A DNA stretch of 64,000 nucleotides from Methylovulum psychrotolerans (GCF_002923755.1 NZ_PGFZ01000002.1:73704-137703), one strand, 5' to 3'; numbered from the stretch's first letter, positions 55,033-63,529 are shown. A program made the numbers and translations. The notes: generated from the letters alone by a model not told the origin.

Positions 55033-56112
55033 ATGTCACAAAAAATTTCAGATGTCGTCAAGCCAGGTGTAGTTACAGGCGACGATGTACAAAAAGTCTT
55101 TGCCATCGCCAAAGAAAATAAATTTGCTTTGCCAGCGGTTAACGTTATCGGTACCGGTTCTATCAACGCGGTATTAGAAGCGGCGGCCAAAGTTAAGTCG
55201 GCGGTTATTGTCCAGTTCTCTAACGGCGGCGCACAATTCGTCGCAGGTAAGGGGCTGAAATTAGCCGGTCAACAACAAGCTATTTTGGGTGCGATTTCAG
55301 GTGCGCAACATGTGCATAATGTCGCGGAAGCTTATGGTGTGCCGGTTATTTTGCACACTGACCATGCCGCTAAAAATCTGTTGCCTTGGATCGATGGTCT
55401 GTTAGATGCAGGCGAAAAACATTTTGCCCAAACCGGTAAGCCACTGTTCAGTTCACACATGTTGGACTTGTCGGAAGAAAGCTTGGAAGAAAACATCGAA
55501 ATTTGCGGCCAATACTTAGCGCGCATGGCCAAAATGGGCATGACCTTGGAAATTGAATTGGGCGTGACTGGCGGTGAAGAAGACGGTGTCGATAACAGCG
55601 GCATGGATCATTCCATGTTGTACACCCAACCGGAAGATGTGGCTTATGCTTACGAGCATTTGAGCAAAATCAGTGACCGTTTCACTATCGCGGCTTCTTT
55701 CGGTAACGTCCACGGCGTTTATTCGCCAGGCAACGTTAAGCTGACTCCGAGCATTTTGGATAACTCACAAAAATATGTGTCCGAAAAATACGGCGTTCCG
55801 GCTAATAGCTTGAATTTCGTGTTCCACGGCGGTTCCGGTTCGTCTCCTGAAGAAATCAGCGAATCTATCAGCTATGGCGTTATCAAAATGAACATTGATA
55901 CCGATACCCAATGGGCGGCATGGGACGGCATCAGACAGTATTACCTGAAAAATGAAGGTTATTTGCAAGGCCAAATCGGCAACCCAGACGGTGCCGACAA
56001 ACCGAACAAAAAATTCTATGACCCACGGGTTTGGCAACGCGCCAGCGAAGTGAGCATCGTTACCCGTTTGGAACAAGCGTTCCAAGATTTGAACGCGGTT
56101 AACAGCTTGTAA
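55033..56112 (+). CDS. fbaA: Class II fructose-1,6-bisphosphate aldolase
   Basis: This zinc-dependent aldolase has 359 residues, the same length as E. coli FbaA. Zinc and active-site segments: VILHTDHAAKNLLPWIDGLL, LEIELGVTGGEEDGVDNSG, FGNVHGVYSPGNVKLTP, FVFHGGSGSSPEEI and VIKMNIDTDTQWA. It splits fructose bisphosphate to triose phosphates, which feed biosynthesis and the rearrangement phase of the RuMP cycle. It ends in a strong terminator. Phosphofructokinase is not in the window. Confidence 0.95.
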   Translation: MSQKISDVVKPGVVTGDDVQKVFAIAKENKFALPAVNVIGTGSINAVLEAAAKVKSAVIVQFSNGGAQFVAGKGLKLAGQQQAILGAISGAQHVHNVAEAYGVPVILHTDHAAKNLLPWIDGLLDAGEKHFAQTGKPLFSSHMLDLSEESLEENIEICGQYLARMAKMGMTLEIELGVTGGEEDGVDNSGMDHSMLYTQPEDVAYAYEHLSKISDRFTIAASFGNVHGVYSPGNVKLTPSILDNSQKYVSEKYGVPANSLNFVFHGGSGSSPEEISESISYGVIKMNIDTDTQWAAWDGIRQYYLKNEGYLQGQIGNPDGADKPNKKFYDPRVWQRASEVSIVTRLEQAFQDLNAVNSL

Positions 56113-56131
56113 GCTTTTTCGTCCTGCCCTT

Positions 56132-56165
56132 AAAAAAGCCGATGCGTTTGCATCGGCTTTTTTTT
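56132..56165. terminator. Terminator after fba
   Basis: GCCGATGC, loop GTTT, GCATCGGC, with six A before and eight T after. It lies between the convergent fba and yfbR genes and can serve both. Confidence 0.92.
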
Positions 56166-56202
56166 GGCTAAAATTTGTCGGAGGCTTTATATGCCCACCA
56201 TT

Positions 56203-56808
56203 TCAATAGGTCTTCATTAAACCGTCTAAGGTCAAGCCGCAACTGGGCGCGAACACCCGCATAAAAAACGCCACTTCTTGTTGGTCGGATTCGGCAATCC
56301 TTAACGCCAGATGCTCGGCGGCAATTTCAAATTCTAAATTACCCGCTTTCAGTTCGGCTTGGCATTTAAGGTAAGCGGAAATTTTGTCTGCGGCTTTGAT
56401 GATTTTTATGTGTTCTTCCGGCAGGTGCTCATGACAAATCAGTGGCCTAAAATCCTCGCGGATTTCGCTAGGCAATAGGTGTAACAATTCCATTTCTGCC
56501 TGTTTTTCAATCTCCTTATACGCGTTGCGGATTTCTTCGGAATAATATTTGATGGGGGTGGGTAAATCCCCGGTGATGACTTCGGTGATGTCATGGTACA
56601 AGGCCGCCGTGGCAATGGCGTTGGCATCAACTTGGCCATTAAAGTAACGGTTTTTAATCAGCGCTAAGGTGTGGGCAATGACCGACACTTCCCAACTGTG
56701 TTCCATGACATTTTCTTCATGGGCGTTGCGTTTCAGTCCCCAACGCTTAATCCATCTTAAGCGGGTCAAATAGGCGTAAAAACTGCTGGTCAGGGTATTT
56801 TCTTTCAT
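56203..56808 (-). CDS. yfbR: 5'-deoxynucleotidase YfbR
   Basis: This 201-residue HD-domain phosphohydrolase acts on deoxyribonucleoside 5'-monophosphates. Metal residues appear in VMEHSWEVSVIAHTLAL (His, Glu), ALYHDITEVITGDLPTP (His-Asp) and KAADKISAYLKCQAE (Asp). The N-terminus FYAYLTRLRWIKRWGLKRN is typical of YfbR. It is transcribed alone. Confidence 0.92.
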   Translation of the reverse strand: MKENTLTSSFYAYLTRLRWIKRWGLKRNAHEENVMEHSWEVSVIAHTLALIKNRYFNGQVDANAIATAALYHDITEVITGDLPTPIKYYSEEIRNAYKEIEKQAEMELLHLLPSEIREDFRPLICHEHLPEEHIKIIKAADKISAYLKCQAELKAGNLEFEIAAEHLALRIAESDQQEVAFFMRVFAPSCGLTLDGLMKTY

Positions 56809-56925
56809 GGTTTACCGGCGGTGGAAAAAACAGTTTCCCATAATAAAGGGATTGTTCAGCGAATTAAAGCCATATCTGCTATCTTGTCAGTTTAGCGTCC
56901 TTTTTTTCTAATTGATTAATATACT

Positions 56926-57831
56926 ATGTTGATTCAGTGGTACCCCGGCCATATGCACAAGGCCAGTAAAGAAATTAAAGCCATTCTCCCTGAGATTGAT
57001 TTGATTATAGAAGTGCTTGATGCACGCATCCCTTTTAGCAGCCAAAACCCCATGATAGGCAAGTTGCGTGGCGATAAGCCCTGCATTAAGGTGCTGAATA
57101 AAAGCGACCTTGCCGACCCGGAACTGACTCTACACTGGCAGGATTATCTGGAGCAAGAGCAGGGCGTAAAAACGCTGGCGGTGACTTCCGGCCAGCCGGA
57201 GAAAATCCGCCAGATTACCGCCTTGTGCCATAAGATGGTGACTAAGCGGGCAGGTGAGCAAATCCATGCCTTGATTATGGGTATCCCGAATGTCGGCAAA
57301 TCGACCTTAATTAATATCTTGGCCGCCCGCACGATCGCCAAAACGGGTAACGAGCCCGCCATTACTAAAATGCTCCAACGCATCGATATAGGCAATGGCA
57401 TTATCCTGTTAGATAGCCCAGGGATGCTGTGGGCAAATCTGGAGAACAAAAACACCGGCTACCGCTTGGCGACGACCGGGGCTATCAAAGATACCGCCAT
57501 TCAGCACGATGACATTGCCGCCTTCTTGGCGGAATTTTTGTTGCAGCACTATCCAGAAACTGTCAAAGCCCGTTTTCAATTAACGCAATTGCCCGAACAT
57601 GAAGCCGGGCTATTGGAGGTGATCGGCAAGCAGCGCGGTTGCTTGCGGGCAGGCGGAAAAATCGACGGCGATAAAGTGGCGAAAATTATTTTGTCGGAAT
57701 TCCGTACGGGTACTTTAGGGAAAATGACCATGGAAACGCCCGCAATGATGGTGCAAGAGCTGGCCGAGTTAGAGATTATCCGCGCCGAGAAGGCGGCTAA
57801 GAAGCTGTTGAGGAAGCAAAAGCGTAAGTAG
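56926..57831 (+). CDS. ylqF: Ribosome biogenesis GTPase YlqF/RbgA
   Basis: This 301-residue circularly permuted GTPase helps late assembly of the large ribosomal subunit. The motif order is permuted: G4 LNKSDLADP precedes G1 GIPNVGKSTLIN and G3 LLDSPGMLW. MLIQWYPGHMHKASKEIK at the start is the family hallmark, and the tail is basic (AAKKLLRKQKRK). Confidence 0.93.
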   Translation: MLIQWYPGHMHKASKEIKAILPEIDLIIEVLDARIPFSSQNPMIGKLRGDKPCIKVLNKSDLADPELTLHWQDYLEQEQGVKTLAVTSGQPEKIRQITALCHKMVTKRAGEQIHALIMGIPNVGKSTLINILAARTIAKTGNEPAITKMLQRIDIGNGIILLDSPGMLWANLENKNTGYRLATTGAIKDTAIQHDDIAAFLAEFLLQHYPETVKARFQLTQLPEHEAGLLEVIGKQRGCLRAGGKIDGDKVAKIILSEFRTGTLGKMTMETPAMMVQELAELEIIRAEKAAKKLLRKQKRK

Positions 57832-58271
57832 GTTTTTCTCTTGTCCACGAAAAGCACTAAAGACACAAAAAACAAAATAGTTGCCTTTCTTGGATTTGGC
57901 TACCGGGCTCTATATGTTTATGGCCAGCTTCGGATTCTATGCTTTAAACCCATACTCCTCTGTCACGATGTCCGCTTTTTTTGCCGATTTTGTTGGACTT
58001 ATGACAACCTTAAGCGATTCCCCGTTATGCTAATGGTTTTGGTAGAATGTCCATTAAGTTCCTTACTAATTGATTTTACTGACTATTAATTAAAATATTA
58101 CAGGTTGGCCTTATTATTGAATGTGTTTTTGCTTTAACGCGCTGAGGCCAATGGTGGGCGGCTTTTCTGCGCCCTTGTGTGGCTGTTTTATGCTGACTTT
58201 AAGGGTTGGCATTACGGTCATCGCCTAAACAGCTGCGTCAATGTACGAAGATTTTTCTTAAGGACTGCCTG
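57832..58271. other. Intergenic stretch downstream of ylqF
   Basis: It opens with a low-complexity A-rich string of the kind often repeated between genes (CACGAAAAGCACTAAAGACA). An 82-codon frame at 57841-58089 starts from a non-ATG codon without a ribosome-binding site, and I do not support it. No RNA gene or palindrome is recognised. Confidence 0.4.
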
Positions 58272-58763
58272 ATGACAAACATTTCGCCCAATGCCGCAAG
58301 TATTGGCCAATTCCACCGCTATATCGCCGAACGGAAGTTGCTGTTGCGAAAACATTACGAACAATTGCTGGCTTATGATCTTTCTCGGCAACAATGGGAC
58401 GGCTGTTTTCAGCGTAATGTCTTAGTGGTTTTGACTCAGGCTTATGACGAGGCGTTGGCTTATTTGCAAATTTTGCCGTTTGATAGCAGTGCCGTGCCTA
58501 TAAACCGGGGCTTATCGGAATTAAGCAAACAGGTGCTAACGGTTTTCGATGGTTTTGTCGATGAGTTTTTGCTGTTTGTCGTCGATAAGCACCGTACTTC
58601 CTGCGCATTGTCCAATTTCCCCAGCGAGCATAAGCCCGACAAGGCCTACGTTAATGCCGTCAGGCATGATATTGCCGGGCTGTGGCAAAACTTTGCTTTA
58701 GCCGTGAATGCGTATATTTTGGACTCGGTGCCGCCTTCTATTCTAGGAGAAGATAGCCTATGA
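58272..58763 (+). CDS. Hypothetical helical protein
   Basis: The 163-residue soluble product begins MTNISPNAASIGQFHRYI and looks mainly helical (AERKLLLRKHYEQLLAYDLS, RQHD-like VRHDIAGLWQNFALAVNAY). No family is recognised. AAGGA lies 8 bases before the ATG at 58272. Its stop overlaps the GST start by 4 bases (ATGA), so it heads a tight operon with the GST, hemerythrin and AlkB genes. Several histidines are spread along it, but no known metal motif is evident. Confidence 0.7.
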   Translation: MTNISPNAASIGQFHRYIAERKLLLRKHYEQLLAYDLSRQQWDGCFQRNVLVVLTQAYDEALAYLQILPFDSSAVPINRGLSELSKQVLTVFDGFVDEFLLFVVDKHRTSCALSNFPSEHKPDKAYVNAVRHDIAGLWQNFALAVNAYILDSVPPSILGEDSL

Positions 58764-59380
58764 AATTGTATATGACACCGGGTTCTTGTTCGACAGGCAT
58801 CCATATTTTATTGGAAGAATTGGATTTGGTTTTTGAGGCTTATCTGGTCAATCTTATGGCCGGGGACCACACCCAACCAGATTATCTTGCCCTTAACCCT
58901 AAGGCAACAATCCCGACGCTGGTGCGCAATGACGGCACTGCCCTGACCGAATTCCAAGCCATTGCCTATTGGTTGGCGCGTAGCTACCCTAAAGCCCAGC
59001 TCTTGCCTGGCGATGCGGACGGCGATGCCCGCGCCCTTGAGCTAATGGCTTATGTGGTCGGTACGGTACATGGGCAAGGCTTTGTGCGGCTGTTCACTAC
59101 CGACAAATTTGCTATCAACACCGCCGATAGTGAGGCGGTTAAAGCCCAAGGTTGGGTCATTGCCGAACAGGCGTTTGCGGTCATTAATGCGGCATTACCG
59201 CCGCAAGGCTACGCGCTGGGCGCGTTCAGCATTGCCGATGCAGCTTTGTTTTATGTCGAGTTTTGGGCGGACAAAATAGGTATGGCGTTGCCGGAACATT
59301 GTTTGGCGCATTATCGGCTGATGCTGACGCGTCCGGTGGTCAGGCGGGTATTGCAGGAAGAAGGCTATCGGGTTGGTTAA
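58760..59380 (+). CDS. Glutathione S-transferase family protein
   Basis: The 206-residue cytoplasmic protein has the thioredoxin-like N-terminal domain MKLYMTPGSCSTGIHILLEE (with the Ser/Cys region of beta-class enzymes). LALNPKATIPTLV follows with the cis-proline, then TEFQAIAYWLA, and the helical domain has FSIADAALFYVEFW. It probably conjugates or reduces electrophiles with glutathione. It overlaps the unknown gene upstream and is followed 26 bases later by the hemerythrin gene. Confidence 0.9.
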   Translation: MKLYMTPGSCSTGIHILLEELDLVFEAYLVNLMAGDHTQPDYLALNPKATIPTLVRNDGTALTEFQAIAYWLARSYPKAQLLPGDADGDARALELMAYVVGTVHGQGFVRLFTTDKFAINTADSEAVKAQGWVIAEQAFAVINAALPPQGYALGAFSIADAALFYVEFWADKIGMALPEHCLAHYRLMLTRPVVRRVLQEEGYRVG

Positions 59381-59406
59381 GCATTTTTTAGGTTTAGGGG
59401 AATACG

Positions 59407-59799
59407 ATGGCTTTGCTTGAAAACTCAGCGACACTGAACGTGGCGTACGGGCCGATTGATGAGGATCACGCGGCGTTTATCGGTTTGCTTAACGCCTTAG
59501 CCAGTGCCGATAATGCCGCTTTTCCGGCGTTGTTCCAGCAGTTATATGAACATACCGAGCAGCATTTTGCCAGGGAAGACCAATGGATGGCGGAGTTTGC
59601 CTATTCTGGGATTGCCGACCATAAAGGTGAGCATCAGCGGGTGTTGGGGGAATTTAAACAATTCAAGTCGCGGGTGGATAAAGGCTTGATTGTGTTTGGG
59701 CGTTCGTTTGTTAAAGAGCGTTTGCCGCAATGGTTAGCGCTGCATATCACGACGATGGATATGGCCTTAGCAACGCATATTAACAACCGCCCAAGCTAA
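59407..59799 (+). CDS. Bacteriohemerythrin
   Basis: This 130-residue four-helix protein has the full di-iron ligand set: His21 (DEDH), His49, His53 and Glu57 (YEHTEQHFARED), His72 and His76 (DHKGEH), and His113 with Asp118 (LHITTMD). Such proteins bind oxygen. In methanotrophs bacteriohemerythrin has been proposed to deliver oxygen to particulate methane monooxygenase. The gene is in an operon with alkB, whose ATG overlaps its stop (TAATG). Confidence 0.92.
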   Translation: MALLENSATLNVAYGPIDEDHAAFIGLLNALASADNAAFPALFQQLYEHTEQHFAREDQWMAEFAYSGIADHKGEHQRVLGEFKQFKSRVDKGLIVFGRSFVKERLPQWLALHITTMDMALATHINNRPS

Positions 59800-60407
59800 T
59801 GGATACGGGGCAGAGGGTGCAGTGTCCCGAATTGGTGTTGACGGAAGGCTTTTACGATGCTGACGATAGTGGGCGGCTGTATCGGTTGTTACGCGACGGA
59901 CACGCTTGGCCGGATAACCGCTATTGTGTTGCGGGGCGGCAATTTGTCCTGCCCCGGTTACAAACCTGGCATGCCGATGCCGGGATACGTTACAGTTATA
60001 GCAATAATTTGTTGCAGACCCGGCCTTGGACGGCGTTGTTGTCGGAGATTAAGGCCAAGGTCGAGGCGTATGTAAACTACCCGTTCAATTCGGTTTTGGT
60101 CAATTGCTATCGGGATGGCAACGATTATGTCGGCTGGCATGCGGATAATGAGCGGGAGTTAGGCGAACAGCCTGTTATAGCCTCCTTAACGTTAGGCGCG
60201 GCGCGGCCTTTGCAATTTCGCCATAAAAAGACCTTGGCACAGGGGCAGATTGTTTTACCTAGCGGCAGCTTGCTGGTGATGCAACCGAATTTCCAACACC
60301 ATTGGTTACACAGCGTCCCTATGGATGCAAATCTTCGTGAGGGGCGGATTAATTTGACTTTCCGTAGGGTGGTGGTGCCTGATGGCCGTGACAGCCTATC
60401 AGGCTAA
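59799..60407 (+). CDS. alkB: AlkB-type Fe(II)/2-oxoglutarate dioxygenase
   Basis: The 202-residue product removes alkyl groups from DNA or RNA bases. Iron ligands lie in YVGWHADNERELG (His-x-Asp) and in HHWLHSVP (distal His). The 2-oxoglutarate Arg is in REGRINLTFRRV, and LVNCYRDGNDYVGWH and IASLTLGAARPLQFRHK match the ABH2/ABH3-like branch. It shares an operon with a GST and a hemerythrin, consistent with defence against alkylating by-products or formaldehyde-rich metabolism; that is inference. Confidence 0.9.
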   Translation: MDTGQRVQCPELVLTEGFYDADDSGRLYRLLRDGHAWPDNRYCVAGRQFVLPRLQTWHADAGIRYSYSNNLLQTRPWTALLSEIKAKVEAYVNYPFNSVLVNCYRDGNDYVGWHADNERELGEQPVIASLTLGAARPLQFRHKKTLAQGQIVLPSGSLLVMQPNFQHHWLHSVPMDANLREGRINLTFRRVVVPDGRDSLSG

Positions 60408-60487
60408 GGAACGTGCATAAAATTAAGTAGGCGTTCTAAGTAGGTGTTCATATATTTTTTAACGTTTAATGTTGGTAGCTCTGTAAC

Positions 60488-60800
60488 CCCCTCCCAGCCT
60501 CCCCCTTGCCAGGGCATAAGTATCTACACAAGTTTAATTATTTTAAAAACAATATGTTATATAGAGATTCTTGCAGATAGCGGCTAGATTTTTAGTTCTT
60601 TGACCAGAGAAATCCGGCTTAAAACAGCAATTATCTATATGAAATAACGCAATTATTTACTTAACATAATGATTTTTAATACATAAACTTGTGTAGATAC
60701 TTATGCTTGCCAGGGGGAGGGGCTTGTTCCCCTGATTTTCGCCTGTATGACGGGGAAAATGCTCCCTCCCCTGCGAAGGGGAGGGCTGGGGTGGGGTTGA
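60488..60800. repeat. Dispersed CCCTCCC/GGGAGGG intergenic repeat, interrupted
   Basis: The left part has CCCCCTCCCAGCCTCCCCC. The right part has GGGGGAGGGGCTTG, CTCCCTCCCCTGCGAAGGGG and GAGGGCTGGGGTGGGG. Together they form a G/C-rich palindromic unit like those scattered in many proteobacterial genomes. It is split by the MITE-like element at 60514-60706. Nothing coding is seen from 60408 to 60951. Confidence 0.6.
60506..60714. mobile_element. MITE-like element with 8-bp target duplication
   Basis: A 193-bp AT-rich segment (60514-60706) has perfect 23-bp terminal inverted repeats, starting GCATAAGTATCTACACAAG at the left and ending in its exact reverse complement at the right. It is bounded on both sides by the direct repeat TTGCCAGG (60506-60513 and 60707-60714), the expected 8-bp target-site duplication. 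It has no coding capacity, so it must have been moved in trans. The insertion interrupts a G/C-rich dispersed repeat. The family of the parent transposase is not assigned. Confidence 0.9.
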
Positions 60801-60864
60801 ATTCACGAATGTTAAAAGACTTTTGCACCACTACTTATTGCACGGGATTCTAGGTCTTTGGGCG

Positions 60865-60920
60865 AAGCCGAAGAGCCGCTCCCTTCGGCTCCGCTCAGGG
60901 AACGGCTCTTCGTCCCTACA
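60865..60920. repeat. Inverted repeat, AAGAGCCG/CGGCTCTT
   Basis: GAAGAGCCG and CGGCTCTTC bracket a short spacer containing CCCTTCGGCTCCGCTCAGGG. It lies between alkB and the convergent flavodoxin gene and could act as a terminator on either strand, but has no clear T-run. Confidence 0.55.
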
Positions 60921-60951
60921 ACGGATTTTATTTCGTGCGCGTTCCTAAGCG

Positions 60952-61506
60952 TTAATGAGATTGCGGCAATTTTTCCAGCAATGCCGGTTTGATTTGTTCC
61001 AGCCAAGTGATGATCCGGTCTTTGGTCAGTTCCGGTTGGTTATGGTGGTCTAACACCAAACCGACAAAGTGCTGGTCGATAACAGCATGGGAATGGGTGA
61101 AATGATAGCCTTCTGTCCCCCAGCGTCCGATCACTTCGGCACCATAAGACACCATATAGTGGTATAAATGGATTAATGAGCTGGCGAAGCGGTCATAGTA
61201 TTTTTGCTGGTTGCCTAAACCAAATAACGCCACCCGTTTTCCCGACAAATCGGCCTCATCTAGGCGGAATAAAAACTCTTCCCAGTTGCCTTCTTCACTG
61301 CCTGTGGTTCTGCCCGGCAATTCACCGACCCCGTAACTGGGCACACCTAAAATCAAGGCTTGGTATTGCAATAAGTCCGCGACTCTTGCCTGATTGACAT
61401 TGACTGGCGCATCGGCAATACCGTCGCCTAACACCCGGTACATGACTTGGGCCATCGCAGCGGTCAGGCCTTTTTCAGTACCATAAAATATGCCGATTTT
61501 ATCCAT
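60952..61506 (-). CDS. Flavodoxin, long-chain type
   Basis: This FMN-binding electron carrier has about 184 residues from the ATG at 61506 (MDKIGIFYGTEKG), preceded by CAGGAGC. The phosphate-binding loop is FYGTEKGLTAAMAQ. The first FMN loop is VPSYGVGELPGRTTGSEEGNW with the conserved Trp, and the second is GLGNQQKYYDRFASS. The loop insertion near residues 120-145 marks the long-chain class. It probably donates electrons to a reductase; no partner gene is adjacent. Confidence 0.88.
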   Translation of the reverse strand: MDKIGIFYGTEKGLTAAMAQVMYRVLGDGIADAPVNVNQARVADLLQYQALILGVPSYGVGELPGRTTGSEEGNWEEFLFRLDEADLSGKRVALFGLGNQQKYYDRFASSLIHLYHYMVSYGAEVIGRWGTEGYHFTHSHAVIDQHFVGLVLDHHNQPELTKDRIITWLEQIKPALLEKLPQSH

Positions 61507-61539
61507 AATAAGCTCCTGTTGGTTGATGATTAGGCGCAA

Positions 61540-61869
61540 GCAATATTTAAACCATCCGCATTAAGGGCTGAAAAAGGTTGGTTGTCACTGTGTTTGGGCT
61601 ATTGGGCATCTGGCGGGCGGTAGCGGCATTGGTGCTATTGCCGACAATCCGGTTTTAAAGACGGTGGCTTTATGACAAAGCCGCCATGCCCTGCAAAATT
61701 GCTGACAGTGCCTTTCTCCGCTTGGCACGGGTTAAAAACGGCTTAGAGCGGGTTATTAATGACTTATCCGCTCAATACCCAGCCGGATTTTCGATTTCTC
61801 AGTGGCTTTTAGGCGATGGCATAATAATTGATGTGGGTATGGGTATTATCTATTGGGAAGTGAAGTGCT
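61540..61869. other. Intergenic stretch between the flavodoxin and ApaH-like genes
   Basis: A short hairpin, GGTGGCTTT, ATGAC, AAAGCCGCC (61663-61685), is present without a T-run. A frame from 61686 that runs into the next gene has no ribosome-binding site and is not called. Confidence 0.4.
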
Positions 61870-62664
61870 ATGACCACCTATGCGATCGGCAGTGTAAAAG
61901 GCGATTATCAAGCGTTATTGGCGTTGCTGGAGAAAATACAGTTTAATCCTGATAACGATTGCTTATGGTTTACCGGGAATTTGCTCAATGGCGGGCCGCA
62001 GTCGCTGGAGGTGCTCCGGTTTGTGAAAGGCTTGGGGAAAAAAGCCGTGACGGTTTTGGGTGATCAGGAATTGCATGTCTTGACCGTTGCGACCGGACTG
62101 AGGCAACCGGAAGCGGGTGATACCTTAGATGAAATCCTCGCGGCACCGGATCGGGAGGTGTTGTTGAAATGGCTGCGTGGCCGTCCGTTGATCCATCATG
62201 ATGCCAAGCTTAATTTTACGCTGGTCCATGCGGGTATCCCGGCTGAATGGACATTTAGCCAAGCCCTGACCTTTGCCTATGAGGCCGAATCGCAACTGGC
62301 TTTTGGCAATTACGCGACCTTGTTAGAACATCAAGGGCAAGACCAATCGCGTTGGCATCCTAAGCTGACGGGCTGGAAACGGCTACGCTTTATTATGAAC
62401 GCCTATACCCTGATGAAGTACAGTAACCGGCAAGGCAAGCTAGATTTTTGTACGCGCGGGTCGGTCGCCACGCAAACCGAAGGGTTAGTGCCTTGGTATC
62501 GGCTACCCAACCGGATGACCGCCGAGTTGAACATCATTTTTGCGGATGATGCGGATTTTATGGATGCGGATTTTCCGGGCATTTACCCGTTGCCGACCCA
62601 AGCGTGGTTGTCGGCGCTGGCTCTGTCGGCGACACCTGAAAAAATCAGCGTTGCTTGTGGTTAG
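61870..62664 (+). CDS. ApaH-like protein lacking metal ligands (pseudoenzyme)
   Basis: The 264-residue product aligns along its length with diadenosine tetraphosphatase ApaH (TYAIGSVKGDYQALLALLEKIQF, LEVLRFVKGLGKKAVTVLGD, LVHAGIPAEW, LRFIMNAYTLMKY). Most metallophosphoesterase ligands are replaced. GDxHG has become GSVKG (Ser8, Lys10), GDLxxRGP has become GNLLNGGP (Asn37), and GNHD/E has become GDQE (residues 64-67). The distal GH motif is absent. Only the His in VHAG (His120) remains. The frame is intact, so this looks like a maintained but probably inactive ApaH relative, perhaps binding nucleotides or a partner. It is not named apaH here because activity is doubtful. Confidence 0.85.
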   Translation: MTTYAIGSVKGDYQALLALLEKIQFNPDNDCLWFTGNLLNGGPQSLEVLRFVKGLGKKAVTVLGDQELHVLTVATGLRQPEAGDTLDEILAAPDREVLLKWLRGRPLIHHDAKLNFTLVHAGIPAEWTFSQALTFAYEAESQLAFGNYATLLEHQGQDQSRWHPKLTGWKRLRFIMNAYTLMKYSNRQGKLDFCTRGSVATQTEGLVPWYRLPNRMTAELNIIFADDADFMDADFPGIYPLPTQAWLSALALSATPEKISVACG

Positions 62665-62704
62665 GGGTTCCTTTGCCGCTCCCCGTTTGTTTGGCTGCTG
62701 CGGT

Positions 62705-63529
62705 TTATGCCTTGCTCTGTCGGCGTTTTTCTTGGATGGCATTGGCATTGGCTAATAAGTGCAGGGTTTCCTGCCAATAACTGTTGCATAAGCCAATAAA
62801 ATGGTGTTTTTCAGGGTTATCAGGAAGCTGTTCTAAGCGGCTCAGGTTTGCCAGGTCAGGGAGAGTGTTTTGGTAAGCCGATAGCGTTTGTTTGTATTGG
62901 TAGCGGTCTTGCTGGGGGATAACGATGGGCGGAAAGCCGCATTGGAGTACGGGCAGGTTGGCGAGCAGTCTTGCCATGCGGCCATTGCCATCGAAAAACG
63001 GGTGGATGCTGACTAAGCTAAGATGTAAGTCCGCGTAGGCCGCCGCCGCTTGGGTAGCAGTATGGCTAACCGCGCAATAGGCGGTTAAGGCATCTAGCCA
63101 TTGGGCCATTAAGCTGTCGATATAGTGTGGTGCGGGGTATTCCCGCCATGCTTGCCGATTATCCGCGCCAATATAGCTGGTATAGTTGGTTTGCGTCTTC
63201 CAATTGCCGATAGGCTGGTCAATGTCCCTGACCCGTTCGGTCATTACCGTTTCGTGCAGGTGAAACAGGTCTTGACGGTTAAACGGGGCGGGCGGACGGC
63301 TTAACAGGCCGTAAATGAGGACTATGGCTTTGGCATGGCCATAGATTTCGTTATGGTCTTTAAGAGGCTTGCCTTGAATGGTGAGGCCTTCTTCAAGGAT
63401 AAAGCCAGTTTCCCCTAAGGTCAGGCTATTGCCTTCAAGCGAAGTGGAGTTATGCGTCCACAAATCGCGGATTTGCGCCAGCAATATGGTTTTGATGTCG
63501 TGATCGAGATGATTGTAAAAATAAGCCAT
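62705..63529 (-). CDS. Fic family AMP-transferase-like protein
   Basis: The 274-residue product has an intact Fic core, HPFFDGNGRMARLLAN (His176 to Arg184), with FNRQDLFHLHETVM upstream. An inhibitory helix of the S/T-x-x-x-E-G/N type is at residues 28-33 (STSLEGN), N-terminal to the core as in class II Fic proteins. Such proteins usually attach AMP to a target hydroxyl and are self-inhibited. The target is unknown. No separate antitoxin gene is seen. Confidence 0.92.
   Translation of the reverse strand: MAYFYNHLDHDIKTILLAQIRDLWTHNSTSLEGNSLTLGETGFILEEGLTIQGKPLKDHNEIYGHAKAIVLIYGLLSRPPAPFNRQDLFHLHETVMTERVRDIDQPIGNWKTQTNYTSYIGADNRQAWREYPAPHYIDSLMAQWLDALTAYCAVSHTATQAAAAYADLHLSLVSIHPFFDGNGRMARLLANLPVLQCGFPPIVIPQQDRYQYKQTLSAYQNTLPDLANLSRLEQLPDNPEKHHFIGLCNSYWQETLHLLANANAIQEKRRQSKA

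Noticed and set aside
57841-58089. 82-codon frame after ylqF
   Set aside because: Starts at a non-ATG codon in low-complexity DNA, without a ribosome-binding site or known domain.
61686-61946. 86-codon frame running into the ApaH-like gene
   Set aside because: It overlaps the start of the well-supported gene in another phase and has no ribosome-binding site.
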